Below, in pieces: positions 1-8,450 of a stretch of DNA of 64,000 bases (the first letter of the stretch is position 1; each line of letters opens with the position of its first letter). A model generated the notes under the pieces. That model did not search any database. It was not told where the DNA came from and saw only the letters and a program-made list of their open reading frames with translations. The stretch is taken from NCBI GenBank assembly GCA_045637775.1, contig JAZUAC010000042.1, positions 91,904 to 155,903 on the forward strand, written 5' to 3'. A program made the translations under genes and the position numbers. The DNA is from UMGS172 sp045637775 (GTDB taxonomy: Bacteria; Bacillota; Clostridia; Oscillospirales; Acutalibacteraceae).

Positions 1-1
1 G

Positions 2-109
2 AAAATGCATACCGACTGCGATATTTACGGTCTCGACGAACCCGTTTTGGAAGGGCATCGCAACGCAGTTGATGGCGGTGTGCTTGCACAGCTTACACCC
101 AACATTTAA
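2..109 (+). CDS. C-terminal fragment of an unidentified protein
   Basis: An open frame enters from the left edge and stops with TAA at 107-109. The visible tail is 35 residues and ends in LTPNI. It lies 24 bases upstream of a 2-keto-3-deoxy sugar acid kinase in the same direction, so it may belong to the same sugar-acid operon. Too little is visible to name a family, and no recognisable motif is present. Confidence 0.55.
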   Translation, partial: KMHTDCDIYGLDEPVLEGHRNAVDGGVLAQLTPNI

Positions 110-133
110 AGAAAACTATGGAAGGATGTTTAA

Positions 134-1072
134 ATGGCAAATTATATAACTATTGACGGTGGAACAACCAATACCCGACTGACTTTGGTGACCGACGGCA
201 AATGCGTTGATACCGTGAAATATAATATCGGTGCAAGAGCAGGTATCGAGGATAAAACTGCTTTGGAAAACGCGGTCAAAGAGGGGATAGATACACTTCT
301 TGACCGTAACAGCCTTAAAGAAACCGACATAAAAAGAATAATTGCCAGCGGTATGATAACCTCGGAGTTTGGACTTTGTAAATTAGACCACCTAGTGGCA
401 CCTGTCGGTATAAGCGAACTGCACAGCGCAAAGCATGAAGTTACCCTTGCCGACATTTCAACTATTCCGTTTGTATTTATACGCGGAGTAAAGCTTTTGG
501 GAGAAATTTTGGAAAATGCCGATATGATGCGCGGCGAAGAAACCGAGCTTTTTGGTCTTTCAGATTCTTTTTCGGGAGTTTACATTCTCCCAGGGTCACA
601 TTCAAAAATTATAAATGTCGATGAAAACGGCAAGATAGTATATTTTAAGACCGAACTCACAGGAGAGATGATATTTGCATTGTCTAATGACACCATCCTA
701 AAAAGCACTGTTGACTTATCGGTTGATGAACTGTCGGATGAATATCTGTTAAAAGGCTATCGCTACTGCAATGAATTTGGTATAAACGAAGCACTTTTTA
801 AGACGCGTGTATTGGGTAATCTTTTTAATGCAGACAAGGTGCAAGCCTACAGCTTTTTTATTGGTGTAATACTTTGTGCCGAAATAAACACGGTATTGAA
901 AATGAAACCACAAAGAATTACGGTCGGCGGCAAAAAACAGATCAAGCAAGCCACCGTTATGCTGCTTCGTGAACTTTGCGATGCCGAAATAATCTCGGTT
1001 GATGAGGCAATCGTTGACTGCTCATCTTCATTGGGCGCTGTCAAGATTTTTGAGCATAACAAAGACAAATAA
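134..1072 (+). CDS. dgoK: 2-dehydro-3-deoxygalactonokinase-like kinase (DgoK family)
   Basis: This 312-residue protein is expected to phosphorylate 2-dehydro-3-deoxygalactonate (or a related 2-keto-3-deoxy sugar acid) in the cytoplasm, in the De Ley-Doudoroff route from galactonate. The N-terminal phosphate-binding loop DGGTTNTR (about residues 8-15) and the later motif LPGSHSK followed by FKTELTGEM are typical of the DGOK fold, an ASKHA-type kinase. The length is normal for the family. ATG 134 follows a GGAAGG ribosome site. The partner aldolase is not visible; the truncated gene on the left could be part of the pathway, but this is inference. Substrate specificity cannot be read from sequence. 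Confidence 0.85.
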   Translation: MANYITIDGGTTNTRLTLVTDGKCVDTVKYNIGARAGIEDKTALENAVKEGIDTLLDRNSLKETDIKRIIASGMITSEFGLCKLDHLVAPVGISELHSAKHEVTLADISTIPFVFIRGVKLLGEILENADMMRGEETELFGLSDSFSGVYILPGSHSKIINVDENGKIVYFKTELTGEMIFALSNDTILKSTVDLSVDELSDEYLLKGYRYCNEFGINEALFKTRVLGNLFNADKVQAYSFFIGVILCAEINTVLKMKPQRITVGGKKQIKQATVMLLRELCDAEIISVDEAIVDCSSSLGAVKIFEHNKDK

Positions 1073-1109
1073 CTGTGATTATCACACGCAGCTACTTGAA
1101 TAAAAGATA

Positions 1110-1138
1110 TTGATTTTATCCAAAACAAGCTATATAAT
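1110..1138 (+). promoter_or_regulatory. Probable sigma-A promoter for the SGNH hydrolase gene
   Basis: TTGATT at 1110-1115 and TATAAT at 1133-1138 are separated by 17 bases, about 30 bases before the start codon at 1168. Confidence 0.6.
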
Positions 1139-1167
1139 GGTCTTAACATATTTTAGGTTGTGATAAT

Positions 1168-2187
1168 ATGAAACTGTCTTTTGACAAAATTCAGGAAATA
1201 ACCACAGGTGCTGTGCGGGTTGAACAGCATGGCGATGTGATAAACTTTTTCCGCTTTACCAAAGCACAGGAAGAGTTTTACAAAACCTACAACGAAGGCT
1301 TTTACACAAAAACCTTCGCACCTGCAGGTGTGCGATTCCGTTTTAAGACTGACAGTAAATTTTTGAACATCAAGGCCTTTGTGACAACAGTCTTTGCCGC
1401 AACGAGAGGGTATTATTCCTTTGATGTCAAGGTAAACGGCGAATTTATCGGAGCTGTTGACAACTACGGTGACGCTGTTTTTGAGGGCAACTATACCAAA
1501 TACGAATTCCCTTTGGGCGAGGTTGACAAAACCGTTGATTTGGGCGACGGTTTAAAGACGGTCGAGGTGTATTTTCCTTATACCGTAAAGGTCGATTTAA
1601 AAGAGGTCAACCTGTCGGACGGTGCGGTGGTTGAAGCTTTGCCGAAACGTGAAAAACTGCTCTGCTTCGGTGACTCGATAACCCACGGTCACGATTCGAC
1701 CCGAAATTGCCGCCACTACACGGCTCAGCTTGCCGATGCGCTCGACCTTGAGTTGTACAACAAAGGCATTGGCGGTGAGGTGTTTAAGCCCGAACTTGCC
1801 CGTTGCCGTGAGGAATTTGACCCCAAAATCGTCACGATTGCCTACGGCACAAATGACTGGTCAAAAGGCATACCCGATGTGTTTGCCCGTGATTGCCGTG
1901 AGTTTTACAAAACGGTGAGCGAGCTTTACCCCAACGCCAAAATTTTTGGTATAACACCACCGTGGAATAAAAATTTCGATAACCCCTCACAACCGATGAC
2001 CTTTTTGGAGATTGCCGAGGAAATCGAGAATTTGACGGCCGACCTTTCAAACGTTACAATAATCCGTGGTGACAACCTTGTCCCGCACGATGAAAAATAT
2101 TTCGGTGACCTTTTTGTCCACCCGTCGAATGAAGGTTTTGACTGCTATTTCAAAAACCTTTACTGTGAAATTTATAAGTATATATAA
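1168..2187 (+). CDS. SGNH/GDSL-family hydrolase (carbohydrate esterase-like)
   Basis: This 339-residue protein has a beta-rich N-terminal half (about residues 1-160) resembling the jelly-roll domain found before many carbohydrate-esterase SGNH domains. The catalytic half follows: block I FGDSITHG near residue 168 (nucleophile Ser), a block II glycine in NKGIGGE, block III YGTNDW near 227, and block V HPSNEG near 317 (catalytic His). No signal peptide is visible, so the enzyme is probably cytoplasmic and may deacetylate imported oligosaccharides. It has its own promoter and is closed by a terminator, so it is likely monocistronic. The acyl substrate is unknown. Confidence 0.8.
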   Translation: MKLSFDKIQEITTGAVRVEQHGDVINFFRFTKAQEEFYKTYNEGFYTKTFAPAGVRFRFKTDSKFLNIKAFVTTVFAATRGYYSFDVKVNGEFIGAVDNYGDAVFEGNYTKYEFPLGEVDKTVDLGDGLKTVEVYFPYTVKVDLKEVNLSDGAVVEALPKREKLLCFGDSITHGHDSTRNCRHYTAQLADALDLELYNKGIGGEVFKPELARCREEFDPKIVTIAYGTNDWSKGIPDVFARDCREFYKTVSELYPNAKIFGITPPWNKNFDNPSQPMTFLEIAEEIENLTADLSNVTIIRGDNLVPHDEKYFGDLFVHPSNEGFDCYFKNLYCEIYKYI

Positions 2188-2197
2188 ACATAAATTT

Positions 2198-2228
2198 AAG
2201 CACATCTTCGGATGTGCTTTTTCTTTTT
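2198..2228 (+). terminator. Intrinsic terminator after the SGNH hydrolase
   Basis: The stem AAGCACATC (2198-2206), loop TTCG and GATGTGCTT (2211-2219) is followed by a T-rich run. Confidence 0.85.
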
Positions 2229-2258
2229 GTTCTAAACCTATTATTTCAATCATAAACT
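2229..2258 (+). promoter_or_regulatory. Possible sigma-E promoter for spoIIIA
   Basis: CATAAACT at 2251-2258 resembles the sigma-E -10 consensus (CATACANT). GTTCTAAA at 2229-2236, 14 bases upstream, is only a weak -35. In Bacillus subtilis the spoIIIA operon is sigma-E dependent, which makes the placement sensible, but this rests on inference. Confidence 0.35.
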
Positions 2259-2282
2259 GTCCTTAGAAAGGATGGACGTGCT

Positions 2283-3260
2283 ATGCAAAAGGACAGAATT
2301 GAAACGATAATGACAGTTTGCGATTATTTACCGCGGGATATTAAGAATATTATCAAAGTGTTACCTTTAAAGGTGTTAAACGAAATAACTGAAATACGTT
2401 TAAGGGTAAAAAGACCGCTTGGTTTGACATTAAAGGGTGAGAACGTGTTTCTTTCAAAAAGCGGACAGGTCTGTCATCTGTGGCAACAAGGATTATATGA
2501 GGTTACCGAGCAGGAAGTGACCGAAGCCTTTAACCTTATGTGTGACCGTTCGGTATATGCTTTTTCTGAACAGATAAAGCAAGGATTTATCACCTTAAAA
2601 AACGGTTGCCGAGCAGGTCTTGCGGCATCGGCGGTCTATGAAAACGGAGTTTTAAGCGGTTTTTCTAAAATATCTTCTATAAATATTCGCATTGCTTCAG
2701 AATATAAGGGCTGTGCCATGCCGTTGACCAAATATTTATCAGGTGGATTGTTGATATCAGGACCTCCGTCGTCGGGCAAAACGACAATTTTGCGCGATGC
2801 GGTAAGGCTTATATCTGACGGAATCGGAACAAATCGCAAGAGGGTAGCGGTGATTGACTCGAGAGGCGAGATAGCCGCCGTTTCAAGCGGTATTCCTCAA
2901 AACGATGTAGGATTATTGACGGATGTTATTTCGGGCGTAGATAAAAGAGAGGGAATAGAGATTGCTTTAAGAACACTCAACCCTGAGGTAATAGCATTTG
3001 ATGAAATAGGCAACATAAAAGAGGCAAAGGCGGTGTGTTCCGGGCTGTTTTCGGGTGCTTACACCGTGTGTACTGTTCATGCAGGCTCTGTTAAAGAAAT
3101 TTTGCAACGTGATTCGGCAAGAGTGCTGATTGAATCGGGTGCTGTGGAAAATATAGCCTTTTTATCTTCTGTAGGTGCTGAACCTATTGTTTTAAGTGTG
3201 GATGAAATCATAAACAATTCAAAGCAAACTAAAGTAAAACGAGGTGTTTTGAATGTTTAG
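2283..3260 (+). CDS. spoIIIAA: Stage III sporulation protein AA, secretion-type ATPase
   Basis: This 325-residue AAA/secretion ATPase powers or helps assemble the SpoIIIA-SpoIIQ channel between mother cell and forespore. The Walker A GPPSSGKTT lies near residue 160, Walker B VIAFDEIG near 236, and a downstream TVHAG resembles the secretion-ATPase His-box region. It opens an eight-gene operon in the canonical AA-AH order. AGAAAGGATGG precedes ATG 2283. The 3' end overlaps spoIIIAB by 8 bases, which suggests translational coupling. Length and gene order match the family. Confidence 0.95.
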   Translation: MQKDRIETIMTVCDYLPRDIKNIIKVLPLKVLNEITEIRLRVKRPLGLTLKGENVFLSKSGQVCHLWQQGLYEVTEQEVTEAFNLMCDRSVYAFSEQIKQGFITLKNGCRAGLAASAVYENGVLSGFSKISSINIRIASEYKGCAMPLTKYLSGGLLISGPPSSGKTTILRDAVRLISDGIGTNRKRVAVIDSRGEIAAVSSGIPQNDVGLLTDVISGVDKREGIEIALRTLNPEVIAFDEIGNIKEAKAVCSGLFSGAYTVCTVHAGSVKEILQRDSARVLIESGAVENIAFLSSVGAEPIVLSVDEIINNSKQTKVKRGVLNV

Positions 3261-3732
3261 GATTATCGGGATTTTTCTGGTCTGTACAAGCGTTGCTTCG
3301 ATAGGTTTTATATACTACGAGCATCTTCTTTTCAGAAAACGGTATCTCGAGCGCATGACCATGTTTTCTAAAAACTGTGCTAATGAAATGCGCTCACAGC
3401 ACGATAATATCTTTAATATAATCAATTCTTATTCGGTTAAGGAGCTTAAATTCTTAAAAGAGATAAATATGGATTCTATAAACGATAAAAAGACTTTAAG
3501 TGCGATTATGGAAAAAGCAAAAATACATACCGATGACCGCGACTTGATAATTGAATTTTTGCAACGGCTTGGCGTCAGTGATATTATAAGCCAAAAGACA
3601 CTTTGTGACTATTTTTCGGATAGATTTTTGGTGGTGACATCGGGTGCCGCAAGAGAACTTGAAGAAAAAGGCAAGCTTGTACGTTCTTTGTGTCTATTGT
3701 CAGCGGCGGCATTGTTTATTATTTTGATTTGA
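3253..3732 (+). CDS. spoIIIAB: Stage III sporulation protein AB
   Basis: This 159-residue protein has an N-terminal membrane segment (about residues 4-20), a charged helical middle and a C-terminal hydrophobic segment (about 145-159). That layout fits SpoIIIAB, a GspF-like membrane partner of the SpoIIIAA ATPase. Assignment leans on its position between spoIIIAA and spoIIIAC. GAGGTG inside the end of spoIIIAA supplies the ribosome site for ATG 3253. Confidence 0.9.
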   Translation: MFRIIGIFLVCTSVASIGFIYYEHLLFRKRYLERMTMFSKNCANEMRSQHDNIFNIINSYSVKELKFLKEINMDSINDKKTLSAIMEKAKIHTDDRDLIIEFLQRLGVSDIISQKTLCDYFSDRFLVVTSGAARELEEKGKLVRSLCLLSAAALFIILI

Positions 3733-3742
3733 GGAACATAAA

Positions 3743-3937
3743 ATGGATGTTGATTTTATTTTTCAGGTTGCGGGTATCGGAATAATAGTTGCAGTGTTGC
3801 ATCAGCTTCTGCAACGCTCGGGACGTGAGGAACAAGCTATGTTAACCACCCTTGCAGGACTTATTGTTGTGCTTATTATGGTTGTTAACGAAATAGGCAA
3901 TCTGTTTGAAACCGTAAAATCGGTGTTTGGGCTCTGA
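3743..3937 (+). CDS. spoIIIAC: Stage III sporulation protein AC
   Basis: This is a 64-residue protein with two hydrophobic helices (about residues 5-20 and 36-60) separated by a short charged loop with RSGREEQA. Size, topology and position match SpoIIIAC, a small membrane component of the mother cell-forespore channel. GAGGAA precedes ATG 3743. Confidence 0.92.
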   Translation: MDVDFIFQVAGIGIIVAVLHQLLQRSGREEQAMLTTLAGLIVVLIMVVNEIGNLFETVKSVFGL

Positions 3938-3938
3938 T

Positions 3939-4322
3939 ATGCTTATATCGGTTATCGGAGTTGGGTTGATAGGTGCTGTTGCAACCCTTTTTATTAAAAA
4001 ATATGCACCCGAATATGCAATGCTTACCGCAGTAGTTTCAGGTAGTGTGATATTGATTTTGCTTCTTGTCTCATTTTCGGGTGTTATAGATGATATTGAA
4101 AGCATATTTGCACAAGCAAAACTAGATGACGGAATACTAAAAACTGTGCTTAAAGGTTTAGGCGTATGTTATCTCACTAACTTTGCAACCGATGTATGCC
4201 GTGATTTCGGACAAACCTCCTTAGGCTCAAAGGTTGAGTTGGCAGGGAAGGTGACCGTTGTACTGCTGACCTTGCCGTTGATAAAAATGATAATCAAAAC
4301 GGCGGTGGAGTTAATAGGATGA
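3939..4322 (+). CDS. spoIIIAD: Stage III sporulation protein AD
   Basis: This is a membrane protein of 127 residues if the ATG at 3939, one base after the spoIIIAC stop, is used. A TTG 12 bases upstream in frame would lie inside spoIIIAC and is less likely. Three to four hydrophobic segments and the motif GLGVCYLTNFATDVCRDFGQ (about residues 68-87) fit SpoIIIAD. Its stop overlaps the spoIIIAE start as ATGA, so the two are probably translationally coupled. Confidence 0.9.
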   Translation: MLISVIGVGLIGAVATLFIKKYAPEYAMLTAVVSGSVILILLLVSFSGVIDDIESIFAQAKLDDGILKTVLKGLGVCYLTNFATDVCRDFGQTSLGSKVELAGKVTVVLLTLPLIKMIIKTAVELIG

Positions 4323-5428
4323 AAAAATTGCTTGTTTTAGTGTTGGTGCTGATGTCGCTTTGCGTTTTTACGTCGGCAAACGCATCCGAAATAAATCCGG
4401 ATGATATTTATTCAGAGCAATACAATGCAAGCGGTGCCGATTCGTTGTCTGATGCGTTGCCCGATAATGTCGCCGATAGCTTGGATAAACTTGATATTTC
4501 GGGTACAGATATTTCATGGACCGAGTATTTCACGCCAAAAAACATATTTTCACACATATTTGATTTTTTTAAATCAGGCGGGAAAAGACCTCTTACGGCA
4601 GGACTTTCGGTTTTGGCTGTTATGCTTTTTTCAACCGCCGTAAAGGCTTTAAACGACAAAAATAAAACAGTGGATTATGTTTTGTCAATAGGTGTCACCG
4701 TTGCGGTGGTCTTGCCCGCTGTTTCATCAATCAAGGCTTGTGTTTCGGTGATTGAAACGGCTTGTGTGTTTATGCTCGCTCTGATTCCGGTTTATGCTTC
4801 AGTCTTGGTGTCAGGTGGTAAACCGCTTACTGCATCGGGATTTTCTGCAGTTATGTTGTCAGTTTCAAATGCAGTATCTTCGTTATGCTCGTTTGTAATT
4901 GTACCTTTGACCGGTATTCAGTTAGCTTTGTCGGTCTCATCGTCGGTATCGCCCGATATTAAAACCGAATCCTTATCAAAGGGTATAAAAAGGGCCTCAC
5001 TTTGGATTATGTCACTGTCAACCACAGTTTTGCTTGGCATTTTAGGGATTCAGACTGTGGTGTCAGGTTCGGCTGACAGCGTTTCTTCCAAAATGGCAAA
5101 GTTTTTACTGGGTACTGCAGTCCCCGTTGTTGGTTCAACCGTGAGTGAGGCGTTGGCAACGGTTAAAGGTTGTGTAAAGCTGCTTGGCTCATCGGTGGCG
5201 GTCTATGCTATTGTGGCTTTGTGTTGTCTGGTATTGCCAATAATTATTGAGCTTTTGTTATGGCGTGTTTCAATGCTGTTTTGTGCCTCGTTTGCCGAAA
5301 CCTTGTCGCAAGATAAATGTGCCTCGCTTTTGCGTGCAGTTGATTCGGCTATCTCGTTTGTTTTAGGTGTTGTGATACTCGTTGGTATGTTGTTTATAAT
5401 TTCGGTCACAATGGTGGCTGTGTTTTAG
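4319..5428 (+). CDS. spoIIIAE: Stage III sporulation protein AE
   Basis: This 369-residue polytopic membrane protein is the largest membrane component of the SpoIIIA complex. A signal-type N-terminus (residues 1-22, ending in ANASE) is followed by a polar extracytoplasmic stretch, then about eight hydrophobic segments from residue 95 onward. ATG 4319 overlaps the end of spoIIIAD by four bases. Identification is by topology, length and canonical operon order. Confidence 0.92.
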   Translation: MKKLLVLVLVLMSLCVFTSANASEINPDDIYSEQYNASGADSLSDALPDNVADSLDKLDISGTDISWTEYFTPKNIFSHIFDFFKSGGKRPLTAGLSVLAVMLFSTAVKALNDKNKTVDYVLSIGVTVAVVLPAVSSIKACVSVIETACVFMLALIPVYASVLVSGGKPLTASGFSAVMLSVSNAVSSLCSFVIVPLTGIQLALSVSSSVSPDIKTESLSKGIKRASLWIMSLSTTVLLGILGIQTVVSGSADSVSSKMAKFLLGTAVPVVGSTVSEALATVKGCVKLLGSSVAVYAIVALCCLVLPIIIELLLWRVSMLFCASFAETLSQDKCASLLRAVDSAISFVLGVVILVGMLFIISVTMVAVF

Positions 5429-5434
5429 GTGCTT

Positions 5435-5902
5435 ATGGAAGGAATAAAATCTCTTGCGGTGGGTGTTTGCGCCGCCTTAATCGTATTTGGGGTAATATCC
5501 TTGCTCGTCCCCGAAGGCTCGCTAAATAAAACTTTGCGAAGTCTTTTGTCGGTGGCGTTGATAGCGGTTATTATGGGTGGTGTTTCGGACTTTAAGATAG
5601 ACTTTCAATCACTTGATGCCGCGGTCAATCAAACTGCATCGGATAAAGCAGAAAAACTGAAGGAAACCGTGATGATGCAAGAGATAGGTGTCACCGAAAA
5701 GGCTCTGGAACAGTACATTTTTGATAAATTTAATAAAAACGGCATAACCGATGCTGAAATTTCGGTTTGTGCGGATATTTCGGACAAAGGTGACATATAT
5801 ATTACCGAAGTGAACATTGTTTGTGAAAAAGGTCAATCGGAAATATGTCAAAATATTATAAATCCGTTGAATATAAAGGCTCAGATAACCGAAAGGAAAT
5901 AG
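5435..5902 (+). CDS. spoIIIAF: Stage III sporulation protein AF
   Basis: This protein of about 155 residues has two N-terminal membrane helices (about residues 5-23 and 35-50) and a soluble alpha/beta C-terminal domain, the ring-forming type seen in SpoIIIAF. Either GTG 5429 directly after the spoIIIAE stop or ATG 5435 could start it. ATG is chosen because the AGGTG at 5427-5431 would overlap the GTG, although its spacing to ATG is short. SpoIIIAF is shorter here than in B. subtilis. Confidence 0.88.
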   Translation: MEGIKSLAVGVCAALIVFGVISLLVPEGSLNKTLRSLLSVALIAVIMGGVSDFKIDFQSLDAAVNQTASDKAEKLKETVMMQEIGVTEKALEQYIFDKFNKNGITDAEISVCADISDKGDIYITEVNIVCEKGQSEICQNIINPLNIKAQITERK

Positions 5903-5903
5903 T

Positions 5904-6473
5904 ATGGAACTTAAAGAAAAAATAGCATCTATAAAAGAAAAATTGCCAAAATCCAAAAGCGGATTTCTTATTGCGGTAGGGATTGTCGGATTATTGCTTA
6001 TTTTGATTTCTAGTTTTGATTTTACAAGCGGTCAAAACCCTGAAAAACCGCAAAAGACAGTAGCGGCAAACAGCGACGCATCACTGCAATATACCGAAAA
6101 CATAGAGAAAAAACTGGAAACACTTATCTCGGATATGCTGGGCAAAACTGCGGTTTCGGTTATGGTGACGCTTGAAAGCGGCACGGAATATGTTTACGCC
6201 GATGAGATAAAGACTGATGCTGATATAACGCGTGATCAATCGGCTTTAAAAACGCAACAAAGCGATAAAAACCATAAGTCATATATTGTGATAAAAGATG
6301 CTGACGGCAATGAAAAACCGCTGATAATAACCGAAAAAATGCCGGTTATCAGAGGTGTTGTGGTAGTATGCGACAGCGGTGAATCGCCTTCGGTGGCATC
6401 GGCAGTAAGATTGGCTGTTAAATCGGCATTGAATGTCGATGAAGATAAAATTTGTGTTATCGGCAGGCATTGA
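5904..6473 (+). CDS. spoIIIAG: Stage III sporulation protein AG
   Basis: This 189-residue protein has a single N-terminal membrane anchor (about residues 19-37) and an extracytoplasmic domain. In SpoIIIAG that domain forms a large ring in the intermembrane space between mother cell and forespore. The C-terminal half, with VRGVVVVCDSGE and a terminal KICVIGRH, fits the family's ring-building motif. GAAAGGA stands upstream of ATG 5904. Confidence 0.92.
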   Translation: MELKEKIASIKEKLPKSKSGFLIAVGIVGLLLILISSFDFTSGQNPEKPQKTVAANSDASLQYTENIEKKLETLISDMLGKTAVSVMVTLESGTEYVYADEIKTDADITRDQSALKTQQSDKNHKSYIVIKDADGNEKPLIITEKMPVIRGVVVVCDSGESPSVASAVRLAVKSALNVDEDKICVIGRH

Positions 6474-6492
6474 TGAAAGGAGAAACATAACA

Positions 6493-7032
6493 ATGAAAAA
6501 AGGTAAGGTGCTTTCCAAAAAACATATAGTTACGGCAACTCTGGTGGTTTGTCTTGCGGCGGCTGTGTGGCTGAATATGAAGTTTTCGACTTTTGAAACC
6601 GTGACGGGAGGGGAATCGCTTTCCGATAAGCAGTATTATGATACCAACAGTGTTTTGGGGCAGGCGGTGCAGACCTCGGGTGCGGTGGATAAAATTGCAA
6701 CCTCAAGAACTGAACGCGATTCAAAACGAAATTCAACCGTTCAACAGTATACTGAAATCGTTAACGATTCGAGTGCCGAAGAAGAGGCAAAAAAGCAGGC
6801 GTTGGATGCTTTGGGCGAAATTGCCGAGAATATTGTTGATGAATCATCCATTGAAACTGTTATAAAGGCCAAGGGCTTTTCGGAGGCTTTGGTTGTAATA
6901 TCCGATGAGTCGGTTACTGTAATTGTGCCGTCTGATGGACTTCTGACCAGTGAAACACTGCAAATTCAGGACGCTGTGACCGCTCAAATTGAAATAGATT
7001 TAGAAAAAATTAAAATAATCGCTGTAAAATAG
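6493..7032 (+). CDS. spoIIIAH: Stage III sporulation protein AH
   Basis: This 179-residue protein has one N-terminal membrane helix (about residues 10-26) and a soluble domain (about 85-179) of the ring-building type. It is the mother-cell partner of SpoIIQ in the intermembrane channel. ATG 6493 is chosen because AAAGGAG lies just upstream; the longer frame would run back into spoIIIAG. A polar linker of about 50 residues separates anchor and domain. No dedicated SpoIIQ is recognisable, although the LytM protein at 11584-12375 could fill that role. Confidence 0.92.
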   Translation: MKKGKVLSKKHIVTATLVVCLAAAVWLNMKFSTFETVTGGESLSDKQYYDTNSVLGQAVQTSGAVDKIATSRTERDSKRNSTVQQYTEIVNDSSAEEEAKKQALDALGEIAENIVDESSIETVIKAKGFSEALVVISDESVTVIVPSDGLLTSETLQIQDAVTAQIEIDLEKIKIIAVK

Positions 7033-7060
7033 TTGCATGATTGAAAATTTATGCTATAAT
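7033..7060 (+). promoter_or_regulatory. Sigma-A promoter for the Asp23/Gls24 gene
   Basis: TTGCAT at 7033-7038 and TATAAT at 7055-7060 are 16 bases apart, directly after spoIIIAH. The downstream gene is therefore likely expressed independently of sporulation. Confidence 0.7.
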
Positions 7061-7113
7061 ATATATGTGAATTTATATTTAGTTTGATTTTTAACTATTG
7101 GAGGTCAAAAATT

Positions 7114-7476
7114 ATGAATAATACAAAAACCAGCGGCCTTGCTATCAATAACGAGGCTATTGTTAAAATTGCAGGTATTGCAGCTTTGGAGGTTGACGGC
7201 GTTGCAGGTCTTGGCAAGCGACCCAAGCAGCTTCGTAACTTTAAGAGCCTTTTAAGCGGTGCCAGAAACGATCATACTAAATCGGTCATACTTAATGTTG
7301 AAAAAGGTGCAGTTTCGCTTGATATTTTTATCACTGTTAAAGATGGTGTAGTTGTTAAGGAAGTTGCCGAGTCTGTACAGAATAATGTTAAGGATAAGAT
7401 TCAGAGTATGACAAGCAATAACGTTTCAAGTGTTAATGTTCATGTCGAAGATCTTGTTTTGGAAGAGAATGATTAA
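7114..7476 (+). CDS. Asp23/Gls24 family envelope stress protein
   Basis: This 120-residue protein is of the alkaline-shock family (DUF322). The characteristic opening (INNEAIVKIAGIAALEVDGV, residues about 9-28) and the later VKDGVVVKEVAESVQNNVKD are clear. Such proteins are abundant and lie at the membrane or in the cytoplasm in envelope stress; clostridia often carry one next to nusB or spoIIIA. ATG 7114 follows TTGGAGG at 7098-7104, which decides the start against an upstream in-frame codon. It has its own promoter and a trailing hairpin. Confidence 0.9.
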   Translation: MNNTKTSGLAINNEAIVKIAGIAALEVDGVAGLGKRPKQLRNFKSLLSGARNDHTKSVILNVEKGAVSLDIFITVKDGVVVKEVAESVQNNVKDKIQSMTSNNVSSVNVHVEDLVLEEND

Positions 7477-7485
7477 ATATCGCTT

Positions 7486-7512
7486 AACGGCAGCTCATAT
7501 TGAGCTGCCGTT
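7486..7512 (+). terminator. Hairpin after the Asp23/Gls24 gene
   Basis: A perfect 12-bp stem AACGGCAGCTCA / TGAGCTGCCGTT has a three-base loop. No clean T-run follows directly, so termination may be partial. Confidence 0.55.
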
Positions 7513-7548
7513 GATGTTGCTTATAAGAGTTTTTTTGGAGTGTATAAA

Positions 7549-8391
7549 GTGTATAATTTGTTGTCGTCATCCGTTCTTAGTAAATTCAAGGGTGTAATGA
7601 TAAATTTCGGTACTTCTGTTTTACCTAAAATTATTGCAGCTCTTGTTATTATTATTGTTGGTCTTATCGTAATAAAAATCATCAAAAGACTCATCAAAAA
7701 AGCTTTGTTGGGTTCAAAAGCGCCGCTTGATATTTCGCTTATCAACTTTGTTGTTCGTGCTGTAGGTATTTGTCTTAAGGTGGTTTTGGTGTTGAGTGCA
7801 CTTGCAACCATTGGTATTTCCACGACCGGTATCATTGCCGCTTTCTCGGCGTGTGCTGTTGCTATTTCCCTTGCTTTAAAGGATAGTTTGGGTAATATTG
7901 CAGGCGGTATTATGATGCTTATATCCCAACCTTTTTCAACGGGAGATTTTATCGATGTTGATGGGGCCGCCGGTAGTGTTTTGAAAATTGACATGGTACA
8001 TACCACTTTGCTGACTCCCGATAATAAACAGGTCGTTATTCCTAATGGTCAATTGATGAACAAGACCATTATCGACTATTCCAAAGAAACTACACGCCGT
8101 ATGGATGTTAAATTCGGTATTAGTTATGATAATGATACAGAGCTTGCAATAAAGATTATTACAGATGTTGTTAATGCTCATAAATCTACTCTTAAAGATC
8201 CCAAACCGTTTATCAGAATTACCGAGTACGGTGCAAGCGCAGTTGTTATAACTGCAAGGGTATGGTGTGATTCGGCAAATTATTGGGAACTTAACTTTGA
8301 CTTGCTTGAGCAGGTCAAAAAAGAGTTTGACAAAAACGGAATTACCATTCCTTACAACCAGCTTGATGTTCATGTTGTTGATAAAAAGTAA
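7549..8391 (+). CDS. Small-conductance mechanosensitive channel (MscS family)
   Basis: This MscS-type membrane channel of about 280 residues releases solutes on hypo-osmotic shock. Three membrane segments occupy about residues 20-110. The third is Gly/Ala-rich with SLALKDSLGNIAGG, the typical MscS pore helix. The cytoplasmic beta domain follows with FSTGDFIDVDG and VVIPNGQLMNKTI. The GTG at 7549 is preferred because GGAG at 7537-7540 sits 8 bases before it; the in-frame GTG at 7540 would overlap this site. Confidence 0.92.
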   Translation: MYNLLSSSVLSKFKGVMINFGTSVLPKIIAALVIIIVGLIVIKIIKRLIKKALLGSKAPLDISLINFVVRAVGICLKVVLVLSALATIGISTTGIIAAFSACAVAISLALKDSLGNIAGGIMMLISQPFSTGDFIDVDGAAGSVLKIDMVHTTLLTPDNKQVVIPNGQLMNKTIIDYSKETTRRMDVKFGISYDNDTELAIKIITDVVNAHKSTLKDPKPFIRITEYGASAVVITARVWCDSANYWELNFDLLEQVKKEFDKNGITIPYNQLDVHVVDKK

Positions 8392-8398
8392 ATACATA

Positions 8399-8436
8399 AA
8401 AATCGGTCGCACCAAAAAGGTGTGACCGATTTTTTG
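8399..8436. terminator. Bidirectional terminator between mscS and degV genes
   Basis: The 13-bp stem AATCGGTCGCACC (8401-8413) / GGTGTGACCGATT (8419-8431) has A residues on one side and a T-run on the other. It can serve both convergent genes. Confidence 0.85.
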
Positions 8437-8450
8437 TTTAAAGTGATATT